Shown here piece after piece: positions 51,304-59,838 of a DNA stretch of 64,000 nt. The stretch is from RHKX01 sp035759925 (GTDB lineage: Bacteria > Actinomycetota > Thermoleophilia > Solirubrobacterales > 70-9): NCBI GenBank assembly GCA_035759925.1, contig DASTTY010000044.1, forward strand, positions 1 through 64,000. Direction: 5' to 3'. Within the stretch, counting starts at the first letter, position 1, and each line of letters begins with the position of its first letter. The notes beneath the pieces are model-generated. The model ran no database searches, was not told the DNA's origin, and worked only from the letters and a program-made list of their open reading frames with translations. The translations under genes were made by a program, and so were the position numbers.

Positions 51304-51816
51304 TTAGCAGGCGGGGTCTTCGGGCTCCGGTGACGGCTCCCCGACCCGCTCCCAGATGCTCCCGAGGCGCTCGAGGTCGTCGTCCTCGAGCTTGCTGAGG
51401 AACAGCTCGCGGATCGCAGCGAGATTCGTCGGCCGGGCCTCGCGGAACTTCTTCAATCCCGCCTCGGTCAGCCGCGCGTAGGTCCCGCGGCGGTCGTCTG
51501 CGCAGGAGTGGCGCTCGACGAGGTCGCGCGCCACCATCCGGTCAACGAGCCGGGTCAGGCCGCTGCGGCTGAGCAGGAGGCCGTCGGCGAGCTCGCCCAT
51601 CCGCATCGCGTTCCGGGGCGCCGCCGAGAGCATCAGGAGCACCTCGTAGGAGCTCAGCGACAGGCCGTGCTCATGCTCCAGCCGCTCGTCGATCGACGTC
51701 GTCAGGTCGCGGTAGGTGAACAGCATCCCCCGCCAGGCGGCGAGCTCCCGGCGATCGAGCTGGCGGGAGTCCCGCGTTCTCGCGGTTGCGCGGCTTGCTC
51801 GGGTGGTTGCGGCCAT
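51304..51816 (-). CDS. MarR family regulator of the adjacent dioxygenase gene
   Basis: This 170-aa product starts at ATG 51816. A longer frame to 51855 would begin inside the operator palindrome and is unlikely. The winged helix reads 'MGELADGLLLSRSGLTRLVDRMVARDLVERHSCADDRRGTYARLTEAG'. The promoter predicts transcription from the A of the ATG, a leaderless mRNA. One Cys (in SCADD) sits in the wing, a position that could sense electrophiles. It is likely autoregulated and controls the divergent dioxygenase gene. Confidence 0.9.
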   Translation of the reverse strand: MAATTRASRATARTRDSRQLDRRELAAWRGMLFTYRDLTTSIDERLEHEHGLSLSSYEVLLMLSAAPRNAMRMGELADGLLLSRSGLTRLVDRMVARDLVERHSCADDRRGTYARLTEAGLKKFREARPTNLAAIRELFLSKLEDDDLERLGSIWERVGEPSPEPEDPAC

Positions 51817-51822
51817 ACGGCC

Positions 51823-51851
51823 ATCGTAGCCGGAGATGGTTGACAGTGCAA
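51823..51851 (-). promoter_or_regulatory. Leaderless promoter of the marR gene
   Basis: On the minus strand TTGCAC (51851-51846), a 17-bp spacer and TACGAT (51828-51823) predict a start about 7 nt further on, at 51816, the first base of the marR ATG. The -35 lies inside the operator palindrome. Confidence 0.6.
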
Positions 51852-51855
51852 CCAT
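51836..51855. promoter_or_regulatory. Perfect MarR operator palindrome
   Basis: ATGGTTG-ACAGTG-CAACCAT has 7-bp perfect arms. It covers the -35 region of the marR promoter and contains TTGACA reading towards the dioxygenase gene, so one site could repress both directions. Confidence 0.7.
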
Positions 51856-51911
51856 AATCGGAAGCTCGGGGTACTACGCTTGTGCTGGCCTGCTCAGATT
51901 GGAGATCGACG

Positions 51912-52829
51912 ATGAAGCTCGAAGGCATCCACCACATCACGGCGATCACCGCCGACGCCCAGGACAACATCGACTTCTACGCCGGCGTGCTCGGCCTGCG
52001 GCTGGTCAAGAAGACCGTCAATCAGGACGATCCGACCGTCTATCACCTGTTCTTCTCGGACGAGCAGGGCCGGGCCGGCTCCGACATCACGTTCTTCGAG
52101 TTCCCCGGCGCTCCGCGCGGACGGGCCGGAGCCGGGATGGTCCACACGATCGTCTGGCGGGTCGGCTCGCCGGACGCACTCGACTTCTGGGAGGAGCGCC
52201 TCGCCGCCAACGGGATCGGCGCCGAGCGCGCCGGCGACGTGCTCCGCTTCGCCGACCCCGAAGGGCTCGGCCACGAGTTGCGGCCCAGCGACGTCGGCGA
52301 CGAGCCGCTCAGCGCCGAGCATCCGGAGATCCCGTCCGAGCACGCGCTGCAGGGCTTCGATGCCGTCCGGGCCTATGCCTCCGCGCCGGAGGCGAGCGAG
52401 GGGCTGCTCGGCGAGCTCGGGTTCACCGGAGACGGCGGCAGCTGGGAGGCGCGCGGTGCCGATCGCGGCGGCTGGATCCACTACGAGCTGCCGCCGGGCG
52501 AGCGCGGGATGCAGGGCGCCGGGACCGTCCACCACGTCGCCTGGGCGTCGACGCCCGAGGAGCACGAGCGGTGGCGCGAGAAGGTGGTCCGCGGCGGCGG
52601 CCGGCCGACCCCGGTGATCGACCGCTTCTACTTCAAGTCCATCTACTTCCGTGAGCCGAGCGGTGTCCTCTTCGAGATCGCCACCCTCGGCCCCGGCTTC
52701 GACGTCGACGAGCCGCTCGAGCATCTCGGCGAGAAGCTCTCGCTGCCCCCGGACTACGAGCACCTGCGCCCCCAGGTCGAGGCGAACCTGAAGCAGGTGA
52801 GCAGCCCGCGCCAGCGCGCGGTCAGCTGA
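51912..52829 (+). CDS. Ring-cleaving dioxygenase / glyoxalase-fold protein (MhqO-like)
   Basis: This 305-aa protein starts at ATG 51912 with TTGGAG upstream. It has two vicinal-oxygen-chelate modules: 'GIHHITAITADAQDNIDFYAGVLGLRLVKKTVNQDD' and 'GTVHHVAWASTPEEHERW' ... 'YFREPSGVLFEIAT', supplying the His/His/Glu metal site. It closely resembles the MhqO/MhqA quinone-responsive dioxygenases of Bacillus, which are controlled by the MarR protein MhqR; the divergent MarR gene here matches that arrangement. Quinone or electrophile detoxification is inferred. Confidence 0.88.
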   Translation: MKLEGIHHITAITADAQDNIDFYAGVLGLRLVKKTVNQDDPTVYHLFFSDEQGRAGSDITFFEFPGAPRGRAGAGMVHTIVWRVGSPDALDFWEERLAANGIGAERAGDVLRFADPEGLGHELRPSDVGDEPLSAEHPEIPSEHALQGFDAVRAYASAPEASEGLLGELGFTGDGGSWEARGADRGGWIHYELPPGERGMQGAGTVHHVAWASTPEEHERWREKVVRGGGRPTPVIDRFYFKSIYFREPSGVLFEIATLGPGFDVDEPLEHLGEKLSLPPDYEHLRPQVEANLKQVSSPRQRAVS

Positions 52830-53565
52830 CCGCCGCCGGAACCCACCCGTCCGGGTAGGCCCCGGCCGGGACGCGGCCGGGGAAATCCGGGAACCAGCGG
52901 CGTGCGATCTGCTCGCCGGCGCTCCCGGCCAGCAGCGGCTCGAGGTCGCCGAGCGTCAGCAGCACTCTGATCGTCGAGCCGATCTGCAGGTCGGCGGCAT
53001 TCGCGGCCTCGCCGCCGATCACGCCGGCCGTGGCGAGCTCGTCGATCCGCTCGAGCTTCGCCGGCAGGCCGGCGAGGTCGTCGGCGAGCCGCTCGGCGCT
53101 GATCCCGTGGTACTTCCAGCCCGCCCGCAGGAACCTGATCGCGAAGTCGGTCCCGGCCGGATCGAGCGGCGGGCCGCCGCCGATCGTGCCAAGGGCCTCG
53201 GGGCGGAAGTGAAGCGCTCCCCAGGGGAGGCGGCGTCCGAGGTCCTGCAACTCCTCGTCGCCCCAGCGGTCGGCCTCGCGAACCGCGGCGGCGATCGGCT
53301 CCGGGTAGAGGGCCGGCTCGGGGACGATCTCCTCGAGCCGCGCGAAGATCGCCCGTGAGCCGTGCACGGGCTCGCCGTCGACGACGATCCCCGGCACGGT
53401 CCGGTTTCCGGCGCCGTAGATCGCCTCCATCTGCTCGTTGTGGCGGCCCATCTCCATCTCGACGCGCTCGAACTCGATGCCCTTGAGGCGGAGGGCGGCC
53501 TCGGCCGCCAGCGACGGGTGCGACGGCGGCAGCACGTGCAGGGTGATCTCGGGCGCGGCGCTCAT
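52822..53565 (-). CDS. Glutathione S-transferase-like thioredoxin-fold protein
   Basis: This 247-aa protein has an N-terminal thioredoxin-fold domain 'ITLHVLPPSHPSLAAEAALRLKGIEFERVEM', 'GNRTVPGIVVDGEPVHGSRAIFARLEE' (cis-Pro 'TVP' and SR instead of the usual ES) and a C-terminal helical domain. The N-terminal motif has no cysteine. Most actinobacteria lack glutathione, so the thiol is uncertain. The ATG overlaps the stop of the MFS-glycosidase gene, making it the last gene of the sucCD operon, and its 3' end overlaps the convergent dioxygenase gene by 8 bp. Confidence 0.75.
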   Translation of the reverse strand: MSAAPEITLHVLPPSHPSLAAEAALRLKGIEFERVEMEMGRHNEQMEAIYGAGNRTVPGIVVDGEPVHGSRAIFARLEEIVPEPALYPEPIAAAVREADRWGDEELQDLGRRLPWGALHFRPEALGTIGGGPPLDPAGTDFAIRFLRAGWKYHGISAERLADDLAGLPAKLERIDELATAGVIGGEAANAADLQIGSTIRVLLTLGDLEPLLAGSAGEQIARRWFPDFPGRVPAGAYPDGWVPAAVS

Positions 53566-55877
53566 CGCCGGAACCCTACGCGCCCGATTCCGAACCGGCG
53601 GATCGCGTTCCGGTAGGCCGAGAACGCCGGCTTCCGCGAGTAGTCGTCGCGGAGCAGGCCGACCGAATCGAAGAGCCCCGGTCCGGCGCTGACGTTGTCG
53701 CGCAGGTTGAACCAGCGATAGTCACTCACCCCGAGCGTTCCCGACCAGCGGTGGACCGCTCGCACCGTCGATCGGAGCGCCGTTCGCTGCTCCGCCTCGG
53801 TCCGGCCGAGGTTGGTGACGTAGCCGTTCTCGGTCACCCAGAGGTCGGTTCGCGGGCCGATGCCCGCCTTCGGCAGGTAGCAGCGTCGCATCAGGGTCAG
53901 AGCCTCGACCGTCGCGGCGCCGGCGCTCGAGCCCGGCGGGATCGACGGCGGGACGACCAGCCCCGGGTAGATCTGCAGGCCGACGTAGTCGAGCGCGCGC
54001 CGGAAGCGCGGCGTGGCCCGGCGGCCGATCTCCTCCCAGAACTCGCGATCGGAGGCCGGCAGCCAGCGCCAGGCGAACGAGAAGCCGAGGTCGACGTCGC
54101 GGCGATGGATCGCGTGGAGCTCGTGCTGGGCGGCGACGACGCCGGCGACGACCCCTCTCCGGACTCCCGGGTAGCTGCCGTCGGAGGTGTTCGGCGAGAC
54201 GTCGAAGTTCGCCTCGTTGGTGATCGAGAACGCGACCACCGACGGGCGGCGGCCGAGGATCCGGATGGCCCGGCGGACGTAGCGCTTCCAGGCCCGCATG
54301 TCGCCGGCCCGGCCTGCCGGCGGGTGGTAGCGGACCTGAAGCTCGGTCGCGAAGCCGGCCGCCGCGAAGCGGTCGACGATCTGCGCGTAACGCCTGATCC
54401 CGGCGGTCCCGTCCGCCCAGAACATCCGGTTGAGGCGGAGGACGAGCGCGCGGTGCGGCGGCTGGAGCTCGCCGAGGCGGGCGATCGCCGCCCTGCGGTC
54501 CTCGGGGACCGGTTCGTCCTGGACGGCGCCGGCGCTGCCGGCAGCGAGCGGTGCGATCCCGAACCGGAGCCGTTCGGCAGGACGATCCCGCTCCGGATGC
54601 GGGCTGCCGAGGCAGTCGCCGCCGGCGGCCTTGGCGCCCGGCGGGGCCAGCGCGATGGCGGCAAGGCAGACGGCGACGGCGCCGATCGGAACCGCGCGCC
54701 CGACGCCGGCGCGGCGGTGGCCGAGCAGGGCCGCGACAGAGCAGGCGGCGACGGCGGCGACCGCGGCGACGGCGAAGGCGGCCCCGTAGCCGCCGAGCGC
54801 GGCGGCAATGCCGGCGACCGGCGCGCCGATGCCCACGCCGACGTCGAAACAGGCGGTGAACGTCCCCATCGCGACGCCGCGGCGCTGGGGCGCGACGCGC
54901 TCCATCACGAGCAGAACGAGGCTCGGGAACATCAGCGAGAACGCGGCCCCGACCGCGATCGCCCCCGCCAGGGCCGTTTCGATGTTCCCGGCGAGCGCGA
55001 TCAGGGCGAGGCCGAGCGCCTCGATCATCCCGGCGCCGATCGCGCAGCGCACGCCGCCGAAGCGGTCCGGCATCCAGCCGAGCAGGATCCGGGCCGCGAC
55101 GACGGTCAGCGCGAAGGCGGTGAAGATCGTCGCGCCGTGATCGATCCCGCGGGCGTGGAGGTGGAGGACTATGAAGCCGGCCAGCGCCGCATAGCCGAGC
55201 GTCGCCAGGGTCATCGCCAGCCCGGGCCCGAGCGCCTCGGATGCGAACAGGCGGCTGCGTTGCGTCGCGTCGGGAGCAGGCTCGGGCCGCGCCGGCGCCG
55301 GGATCCGCATCGCGACGACGGCGGCGGCGAGCGGAGCCGCCGCCGCGAACGCCCAGACCGCCTCGAACCCTGCGGTCCGGTGCAGGAAGTCCCCGATCGG
55401 CGGGCCGAACGAGAGCCCGCCCCAGATCGCGAGGCCGTAGAGGCCGATGATCCGGCCCCGTCGCCCCGGGTCGGAGATGTCGACGACCCAGGCCGAGCTC
55501 GCCGTGTAGACGACTCCCTCGCCGGCGCCGAGAACAAGCCGGGCGAAGATCAGGCCGGCGACGCCGAGCGGCGCGAAGTAGAGGAGGCTGGCGATCACGG
55601 TGACGATGATCCCGGCGACCACGACCGGCTTGCGGCCATGGAGGTCGGCGATCGTCCCGGCGAGCGGGCGGCAGGCCAGGCCGGTGATCGCGTAGGCGCC
55701 GGTGACGATGCCGACCGCGATGTCGGTCGAGCCGATCGGCCCCTTCACGTACTGCGGCAGGACCGGCAGCGTCGCGCCGATGCTGAGCAGAACGAGCAGG
55801 GTGACCGCGAACAGCGCCGCGAACGTCGATCCCGGCAGGGTGGCGGGCGCCGCAGCCGTGCCGGCCGCCGGCTTCAC
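53562..55877 (-). CDS. MFS transporter fused to an extracellular glycosidase-like domain
   Basis: One uninterrupted 771-aa frame starts at GTG 55877, overlapping the upstream stop (GTGA). About residues 1-400 are a 12-helix MFS transporter with 'GRKPVVVAG' (loop 2-3 motif) and a 'DRFGG' loop. A thirteenth hydrophobic segment ('VPIGAVAVCLAAIALAPPGAKAAGG') follows. The C-terminal part of about 330 residues resembles a clan GH-A barrel: 'VVAFSITNEANFD' (NEA, acid/base-like) and 'DLWVTENGYVTNLG' (nucleophile-like Glu). There is no ATG/GTG/TTG at the junction from which the second part could start separately. Helix 13 would put the domain outside the cell. Confidence 0.78.
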   Translation of the reverse strand: MKPAAGTAAAPATLPGSTFAALFAVTLLVLLSIGATLPVLPQYVKGPIGSTDIAVGIVTGAYAITGLACRPLAGTIADLHGRKPVVVAGIIVTVIASLLYFAPLGVAGLIFARLVLGAGEGVVYTASSAWVVDISDPGRRGRIIGLYGLAIWGGLSFGPPIGDFLHRTAGFEAVWAFAAAAPLAAAVVAMRIPAPARPEPAPDATQRSRLFASEALGPGLAMTLATLGYAALAGFIVLHLHARGIDHGATIFTAFALTVVAARILLGWMPDRFGGVRCAIGAGMIEALGLALIALAGNIETALAGAIAVGAAFSLMFPSLVLLVMERVAPQRRGVAMGTFTACFDVGVGIGAPVAGIAAALGGYGAAFAVAAVAAVAACSVAALLGHRRAGVGRAVPIGAVAVCLAAIALAPPGAKAAGGDCLGSPHPERDRPAERLRFGIAPLAAGSAGAVQDEPVPEDRRAAIARLGELQPPHRALVLRLNRMFWADGTAGIRRYAQIVDRFAAAGFATELQVRYHPPAGRAGDMRAWKRYVRRAIRILGRRPSVVAFSITNEANFDVSPNTSDGSYPGVRRGVVAGVVAAQHELHAIHRRDVDLGFSFAWRWLPASDREFWEEIGRRATPRFRRALDYVGLQIYPGLVVPPSIPPGSSAGAATVEALTLMRRCYLPKAGIGPRTDLWVTENGYVTNLGRTEAEQRTALRSTVRAVHRWSGTLGVSDYRWFNLRDNVSAGPGLFDSVGLLRDDYSRKPAFSAYRNAIRRFGIGRVGFRR

Positions 55878-57325
55878 GCGCCGCCGGCCGCGGCCCGCAG
55901 CTCCGCGCGCTTGATCTTGCCGCTCGCCGTCTTCGGCAGCGAGTCGGCGAACTCGACGATCCGCGGGTACTTGTAGGGCGCCGTCTGCTCCTTGACGTGC
56001 TCCTGGAGCTCGCGGGCGAGCTCGTCGCCGGGCTCGCCGGAGCGGAGGACGACGATCGCCCGGACGATCGCGCCACGCTCGGCATCGGGCGCCGCCACCG
56101 CCGCAGCCTCGGAGACCGCCGGGTGGGAGACGAGCGCCGACTCGACCTCGAAGGGGCCGATCCGGTAGCCGGAGGAGAGGATCACGTCGTCGCGTCGGCC
56201 CTCGAACCAGAGGTAGCCGTCGTCGTCGGCGCGGACGAGATCGCCGGTGTGCCACCACTCGCCGGCGAACGGCTCGGCGCCCAGGTAGTGGCTGAAGAAC
56301 GTCGGGCAGCTCGCCACCCGGAGCTGCAGCTCTCCGTTCTCGACGCGAAGCTCGATGCCGGGGAGCGGCTTCCCCATCGACCCGTCACGGACCTCGTCGC
56401 CGGTCAGCGCGCCGGTCAGCGCTCCGGTCTCGGTCTGGCCGTAGCCGTCGTGGATGTCGAGGCCGAGCTCGTCGCGGAAGGCGGCGATCACCCCGGCGTT
56501 GAGCGGCTCGCCGGCGCTGACCAGCCGTCGCAGCGAGGGCACCGGCCGGAGCTCGGTCCGCTTGGCGAGCATCCGGTACTCGGTCGGCGCCTGACAGAGC
56601 ACGTTGATGCCCTCGCGCTCGCAGATCGTCAGCCGCTCGCCGGGGTCGAAGCGGCCCTCGTGCAGATAGGCGGCCGCTCCCGCCAGCCAGGGTGCGATGA
56701 ACGCGTTCCGCGCCGACTTCGACCAGCCCGTCGCCGCGGTGCACCAGGCCAGCTCGCCGGGACGGGCGCCGAACCAGCGTTCCGCCTGGAGGCGCTGCCC
56801 GAGCAGGTAGCGCTGCGGGTGGACCGCGGCCTGCGCCGGGCCGGTCGTTCCCGAGGTGAAGACGATCAGCGCCGGATCGCCGGGGTCGAGGTCGGCCGGC
56901 ATCGCCGGGGGCGCCTGTGGGCGCTCCTCGTCGAGGATCGCGGCGATCTCGTCGAGGTCCATGTAGTTGACGCCCTCGGGGAGCTGCTCGAGCCAGCGCT
57001 CCTCGCCGAGCGCCAGCACCGGGGCGGCGACCGCGACCCGATGGGCGAGGTCGGCGCGTCGAAGCTGCGTGTTGCAGGGGAGCGCGACGGCGCCGATCCG
57101 AAAGCAGGCGAGCATCGCCAGCACCCATTCGGCACGGTTCCCGATCAGGGTCATGACGACGTCTCCGCGGCTGACGCCGCGCGCCTCGAGCGCCCCGGCG
57201 AGGCCGGCGGAGCGGGCGTTCAGCTCGCCGAAGCCCCACTCCCGCCGTGCCCCGGACTCCTCGACCGTGACCATCGCGATCCGTGCCGCCGGGAAGTTGC
57301 TGAGTAGGTCCTCGGTGAAGTTCAT
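55874..57325 (-). CDS. AMP-forming acyl-CoA synthetase
   Basis: This 483-aa ANL-superfamily enzyme starts at ATG 57325 ('MNFTEDLLSNFP'). The P-loop reads 'LIVFTSGTTGPAQAAVHP', followed by 'DGYGQTETG', 'WWHTGDLVRADDDGYLWFEGRRDDVILSSGYRIGP' and the C-terminal catalytic Lys in 'LPKTASGKIKR'. It makes an acyl-CoA via an acyl-adenylate. The form 'RDDVILSSGYRIGPFEVE' is typical of medium-chain and acetyl-type synthetases. It lies between the ferredoxin and MFS-fusion genes. The acyl substrate is unknown. Confidence 0.9.
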   Translation of the reverse strand: MNFTEDLLSNFPAARIAMVTVEESGARREWGFGELNARSAGLAGALEARGVSRGDVVMTLIGNRAEWVLAMLACFRIGAVALPCNTQLRRADLAHRVAVAAPVLALGEERWLEQLPEGVNYMDLDEIAAILDEERPQAPPAMPADLDPGDPALIVFTSGTTGPAQAAVHPQRYLLGQRLQAERWFGARPGELAWCTAATGWSKSARNAFIAPWLAGAAAYLHEGRFDPGERLTICEREGINVLCQAPTEYRMLAKRTELRPVPSLRRLVSAGEPLNAGVIAAFRDELGLDIHDGYGQTETGALTGALTGDEVRDGSMGKPLPGIELRVENGELQLRVASCPTFFSHYLGAEPFAGEWWHTGDLVRADDDGYLWFEGRRDDVILSSGYRIGPFEVESALVSHPAVSEAAAVAAPDAERGAIVRAIVVLRSGEPGDELARELQEHVKEQTAPYKYPRIVEFADSLPKTASGKIKRAELRAAAGGA

Positions 57326-57369
57326 GGGCGGCCGGAACCGTAGCGCCGCCGCTGCCCGCTCCGGCCGCG

Positions 57370-57600
57370 CTACTCGTAGAGCTTGACGATCCTGATCGTG
57401 CCCGCCGGCGCCGCGTCGACGCAGAGGTTGCAGAGCACGCACTCGTCGAGGTTCTCGCGGACGAGGCCGACCCGGCCGTCCTCGGAGCTGAAGATGTCGA
57501 CCGGGCAGACCTCGGCGAGCTTCGCGGCGAGGTCGGCGTCGCCGGCGATCGAGTCGTCGACCTCGACGTCGATGAAGATCCCGTGCAGCTCCTCGCTCAT
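57370..57600 (-). CDS. FixX-like single-cluster ferredoxin
   Basis: This 76-aa protein has four cysteines: Cys32 ('VCPVDIF') and Cys54, Cys57 and Cys60 ('CVLCNLC'). This is the order of one [4Fe-4S] cluster as in FixX-type ferredoxins that partner electron transfer flavoprotein systems. The ATG overlaps the sucD stop (ATGA). The presence of a ferredoxin right behind succinyl-CoA synthetase-like genes is unusual and may mean the operon links CoA-ester metabolism to a redox step. Confidence 0.82.
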   Translation of the reverse strand: MSEELHGIFIDVEVDDSIAGDADLAAKLAEVCPVDIFSSEDGRVGLVRENLDECVLCNLCVDAAPAGTIRIVKLYE

Positions 57601-58508
57601 CGGCCGAGGGCCTCCTTGACGCGGTCGGGGATCTCGTCGATCCGCTCGACGACTGGGATGCCGGCCGCCTCGAGGCGGGCGATCTTCTCGGTCGCCGAGT
57701 CCTCCTTGCCCTCGACGATCGTGCCGGCGTGGCCGAAGCTCATCCCCTGCATCTCCTCGTCGTCCATGAACCGGCCCGCCATGAAGGCGACGATCGGCAT
57801 CGTCGAGCCGGCCGCATCGCGCCACTCGACGAGCTCCGCCTCCATCCGGCCGCCCGGCTCGGTGTAGATGACGATCGCCTCGGTCTGCGGGTCCTCCTCG
57901 AAGAGCGGCATCAGCTCGGCGTAGGTGGAGCCGATGATCGCGTCGCCGCCGATCGAGATCGCGGTCGAGACGCCGAGGCCGGCAGCGGTCAGGGTCGAGG
58001 AGATCTCGGTCGTCATGCCGCCGGAGCGGCTCATCACGCCGACCGGGCCGGGGACGTAGGCCTTCGCCGCATCCTTGGCGGGGCCGCCGATGCCGCCCAT
58101 CTTGGCGACGCCGGGGGCGATCAGGCCGAGGCAGTTGGGGCCGATGATGCGGGCGCCGCGCTCGCCGGCGAACTCGACCATCTCGGCGACGTCACGGCGC
58201 GGGATCCGCTCGGTGACGACGACGATCAGCTTGACCTCGTTATCGATCGCCTCCATCACCGCGTCCCTGGTGAAGGCGGGGGGGACGGTGGCGACGGCGC
58301 CGTCGATCGGCGCGCCGTGGTGGGCGACCGCCTGCTCGACGGTGTCGAAGACGGGGACGCCGTGGACCTCGCGGCCCTTGCGGCCCGGGGTGACGCCGGC
58401 GACGATCTTCGAGCCGAAGTCGAGGCACTCGCGGGTCAGGTTGACCGCTTCGCGCCCGGTGATTCCCTGGACGAGGAAAGTGAAGTCCTTGTGGAGCAGG
58501 ACGCTCAA
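57597..58508 (-). CDS. sucD: Succinate-CoA ligase alpha subunit-like (SucD)
   Basis: This 303-aa protein starts at TTG 58508 ('SVLLHKDFTFLVQGITGREA'), which gives the normal SucD N-terminus. It has the Rossmann CoA-binding part and the phospho-His loop 'MSFGHAGTIVEGKEDSATEKIARLEAAGIPVV'. The motif that is usually IGEIGG reads 'YTEPGG', a difference also seen in other CoA ligases of the superfamily. It forms succinyl-CoA or a related CoA ester with NTP. A 124-bp spacer with an unusual inverted repeat separates it from sucC. Confidence 0.88.
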   Translation of the reverse strand: MSVLLHKDFTFLVQGITGREAVNLTRECLDFGSKIVAGVTPGRKGREVHGVPVFDTVEQAVAHHGAPIDGAVATVPPAFTRDAVMEAIDNEVKLIVVVTERIPRRDVAEMVEFAGERGARIIGPNCLGLIAPGVAKMGGIGGPAKDAAKAYVPGPVGVMSRSGGMTTEISSTLTAAGLGVSTAISIGGDAIIGSTYAELMPLFEEDPQTEAIVIYTEPGGRMEAELVEWRDAAGSTMPIVAFMAGRFMDDEEMQGMSFGHAGTIVEGKEDSATEKIARLEAAGIPVVERIDEIPDRVKEALGR

Positions 58509-58534
58509 GCGGGCCTCGCTTCGCTCGGCATTCG

Positions 58535-58632
58535 AGAGGACAGGCAACAGAGGACAGGACGATCGCCTTCGGCGATCGTTGGGAGCCGGCGGCGCCGCGG
58601 AGCCTGTCCTCTGTCCTCTGTCCTCTTTCTTC
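58535..58632. repeat. Structured spacer repeat between sucC and sucD
   Basis: The spacer has AGGACAG-type short repeats at both ends in inverted orientation (GAGGACAGGCAACAGAGGAC on the left; CTGTCCTCTGTCCTCTGTCC on the right) around a perfect GATCGCC-TTC-GGCGATC hairpin (58561-58577). It is not coding. It could modulate sucC:sucD ratios or be a mobile REP-like element of a different family from the AGATG repeats. Confidence 0.6.
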
Positions 58633-59838
58633 TCATCCCTGCACCTTCTGCACCGCCATGCCGGCCGCCTCCCACATCGAGACGGAGCGGTCGACGTACT
58701 CGACCCCGTACTTGTCGAGGATCTTGTAGCCCTCGTCCTCCCAGGCGCCGGGGATGCGGAAGATCGCAATCGTCTCGGCCGGGTCCTTGCCGAGCTCGAG
58801 GCATGCCTTGATGACGCCGCGGGCGACGATGTCGACCCGGGTGTTGGAGACGATCGACATCATCACCGCGATCTTCTCGACCCCGTCCTTGCTCAGCACC
58901 TCGCGGGCGAGGCCGCACGACTTGGCGACCGAGGGGTTTCCGCCGATCTCCGCGTAGTTGGCCGGCTTGCCGCCCTGGCTGCGGACGGCGTCGGTGAGCG
59001 TCAGCGATCCCCCGCCGGCGCCGATCACCAGGCCGATGTTGCCGGTGAAGCCGTGGTCCTTGCCCTGGATCACGCCGCGATGGTCGGCGCCGTCGATCTC
59101 CTTGACGTTGCGCTCGAACTCGCTCGGCTCGTAGAGCTCGCGGGGCTCGCCGAGGTCGACGCCGATGTCGCCGAGCGTCTTCCGGTGCCGGACGACCGCC
59201 TCGTCCTCCATCTCCATGTGGGCATCGAGGGCGACGAACGACCCGTCGGCGAGCCGGGCGAGCGGGTTGATCTCGGCCAGCGTCATGTCGTACTCGCGCT
59301 GGAGGCGGGCCAGGGCCGCGAGGACGCGGCTCGCCCGTCCGAGCTCGGGGCCGGTCATCCCGCAGCGGGCGACGGCCTCCTTGGCGCGGAACTCGGGGAT
59401 CGGGTGCAGGTTCGAGAGGTGGGCGCGGCCGACGTGATCGGGGTGCTCTTCGGCGACCTGCTCGATGTCGATCCCGCCCATGTCGCTGAACAGCATCATC
59501 GGCCGCTTCGCGCGCCCGTCCCAGAGGACCGCGGCGTAGTACTCCTGCTCGACCTCCGCCTTCGGGTCGACGAGGACTCCGACCGGCATGTGCCCGCCGA
59601 TCTCGAGCCCGAGGATCGCTGCGGCGTGCTCGGCCGCCTCGTCGGCGGTGTCGGCGAACTTGACGCCGCCCGCCTTCATCCGGCCACCGGTCAGGACCTG
59701 CGACTTGACCACGACCGGGCCGTCGATCGACTCGGCGGCGGCGCGTGCCTCGTCGGCCGTCGTGCAGAAGCCGTACTTCGTCACCGGGATGCCGGCCCGC
59801 TCGACGATCCGGCGTGATTCGTACTCGTAGAAGCGCAT
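58633..59838 (-). CDS. sucC: Succinate-CoA ligase beta subunit-like (SucC)
   Basis: This 401-aa protein has the ATP-grasp N-terminal half ('VVVKSQVLTGGRMKAGGVKFADTADEA', 'MTLAEINPLARLADGSFVALDAH') and the CoA-ligase C-terminal half ('ANYAEIGGNPSVAK', 'GKDPAETIAIFRIPGAWEDEGYKIL'). It supplies the nucleotide site for SucD. The usual GSRGG/GRGKAGGV motif reads TGGRMKAGGV. It is the first gene of a five- or six-gene operon. It is divergent from pckG, with about 285 bp between starts. Confidence 0.9.
   Translation of the reverse strand: MRFYEYESRRIVERAGIPVTKYGFCTTADEARAAAESIDGPVVVKSQVLTGGRMKAGGVKFADTADEAAEHAAAILGLEIGGHMPVGVLVDPKAEVEQEYYAAVLWDGRAKRPMMLFSDMGGIDIEQVAEEHPDHVGRAHLSNLHPIPEFRAKEAVARCGMTGPELGRASRVLAALARLQREYDMTLAEINPLARLADGSFVALDAHMEMEDEAVVRHRKTLGDIGVDLGEPRELYEPSEFERNVKEIDGADHRGVIQGKDHGFTGNIGLVIGAGGGSLTLTDAVRSQGGKPANYAEIGGNPSVAKSCGLAREVLSKDGVEKIAVMMSIVSNTRVDIVARGVIKACLELGKDPAETIAIFRIPGAWEDEGYKILDKYGVEYVDRSVSMWEAAGMAVQKVQG

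Noticed and set aside
51817..51855. Longer marR start at 51855
   Set aside because: It would place the start inside the operator palindrome and before the predicted transcription start; ATG 51816 fits a leaderless mRNA.
58535..58632. Possible CRISPR-like short tandem repeats
   Set aside because: Repeat units are only 7-8 bp, inverted and without spacers of constant length; no cas genes are present.
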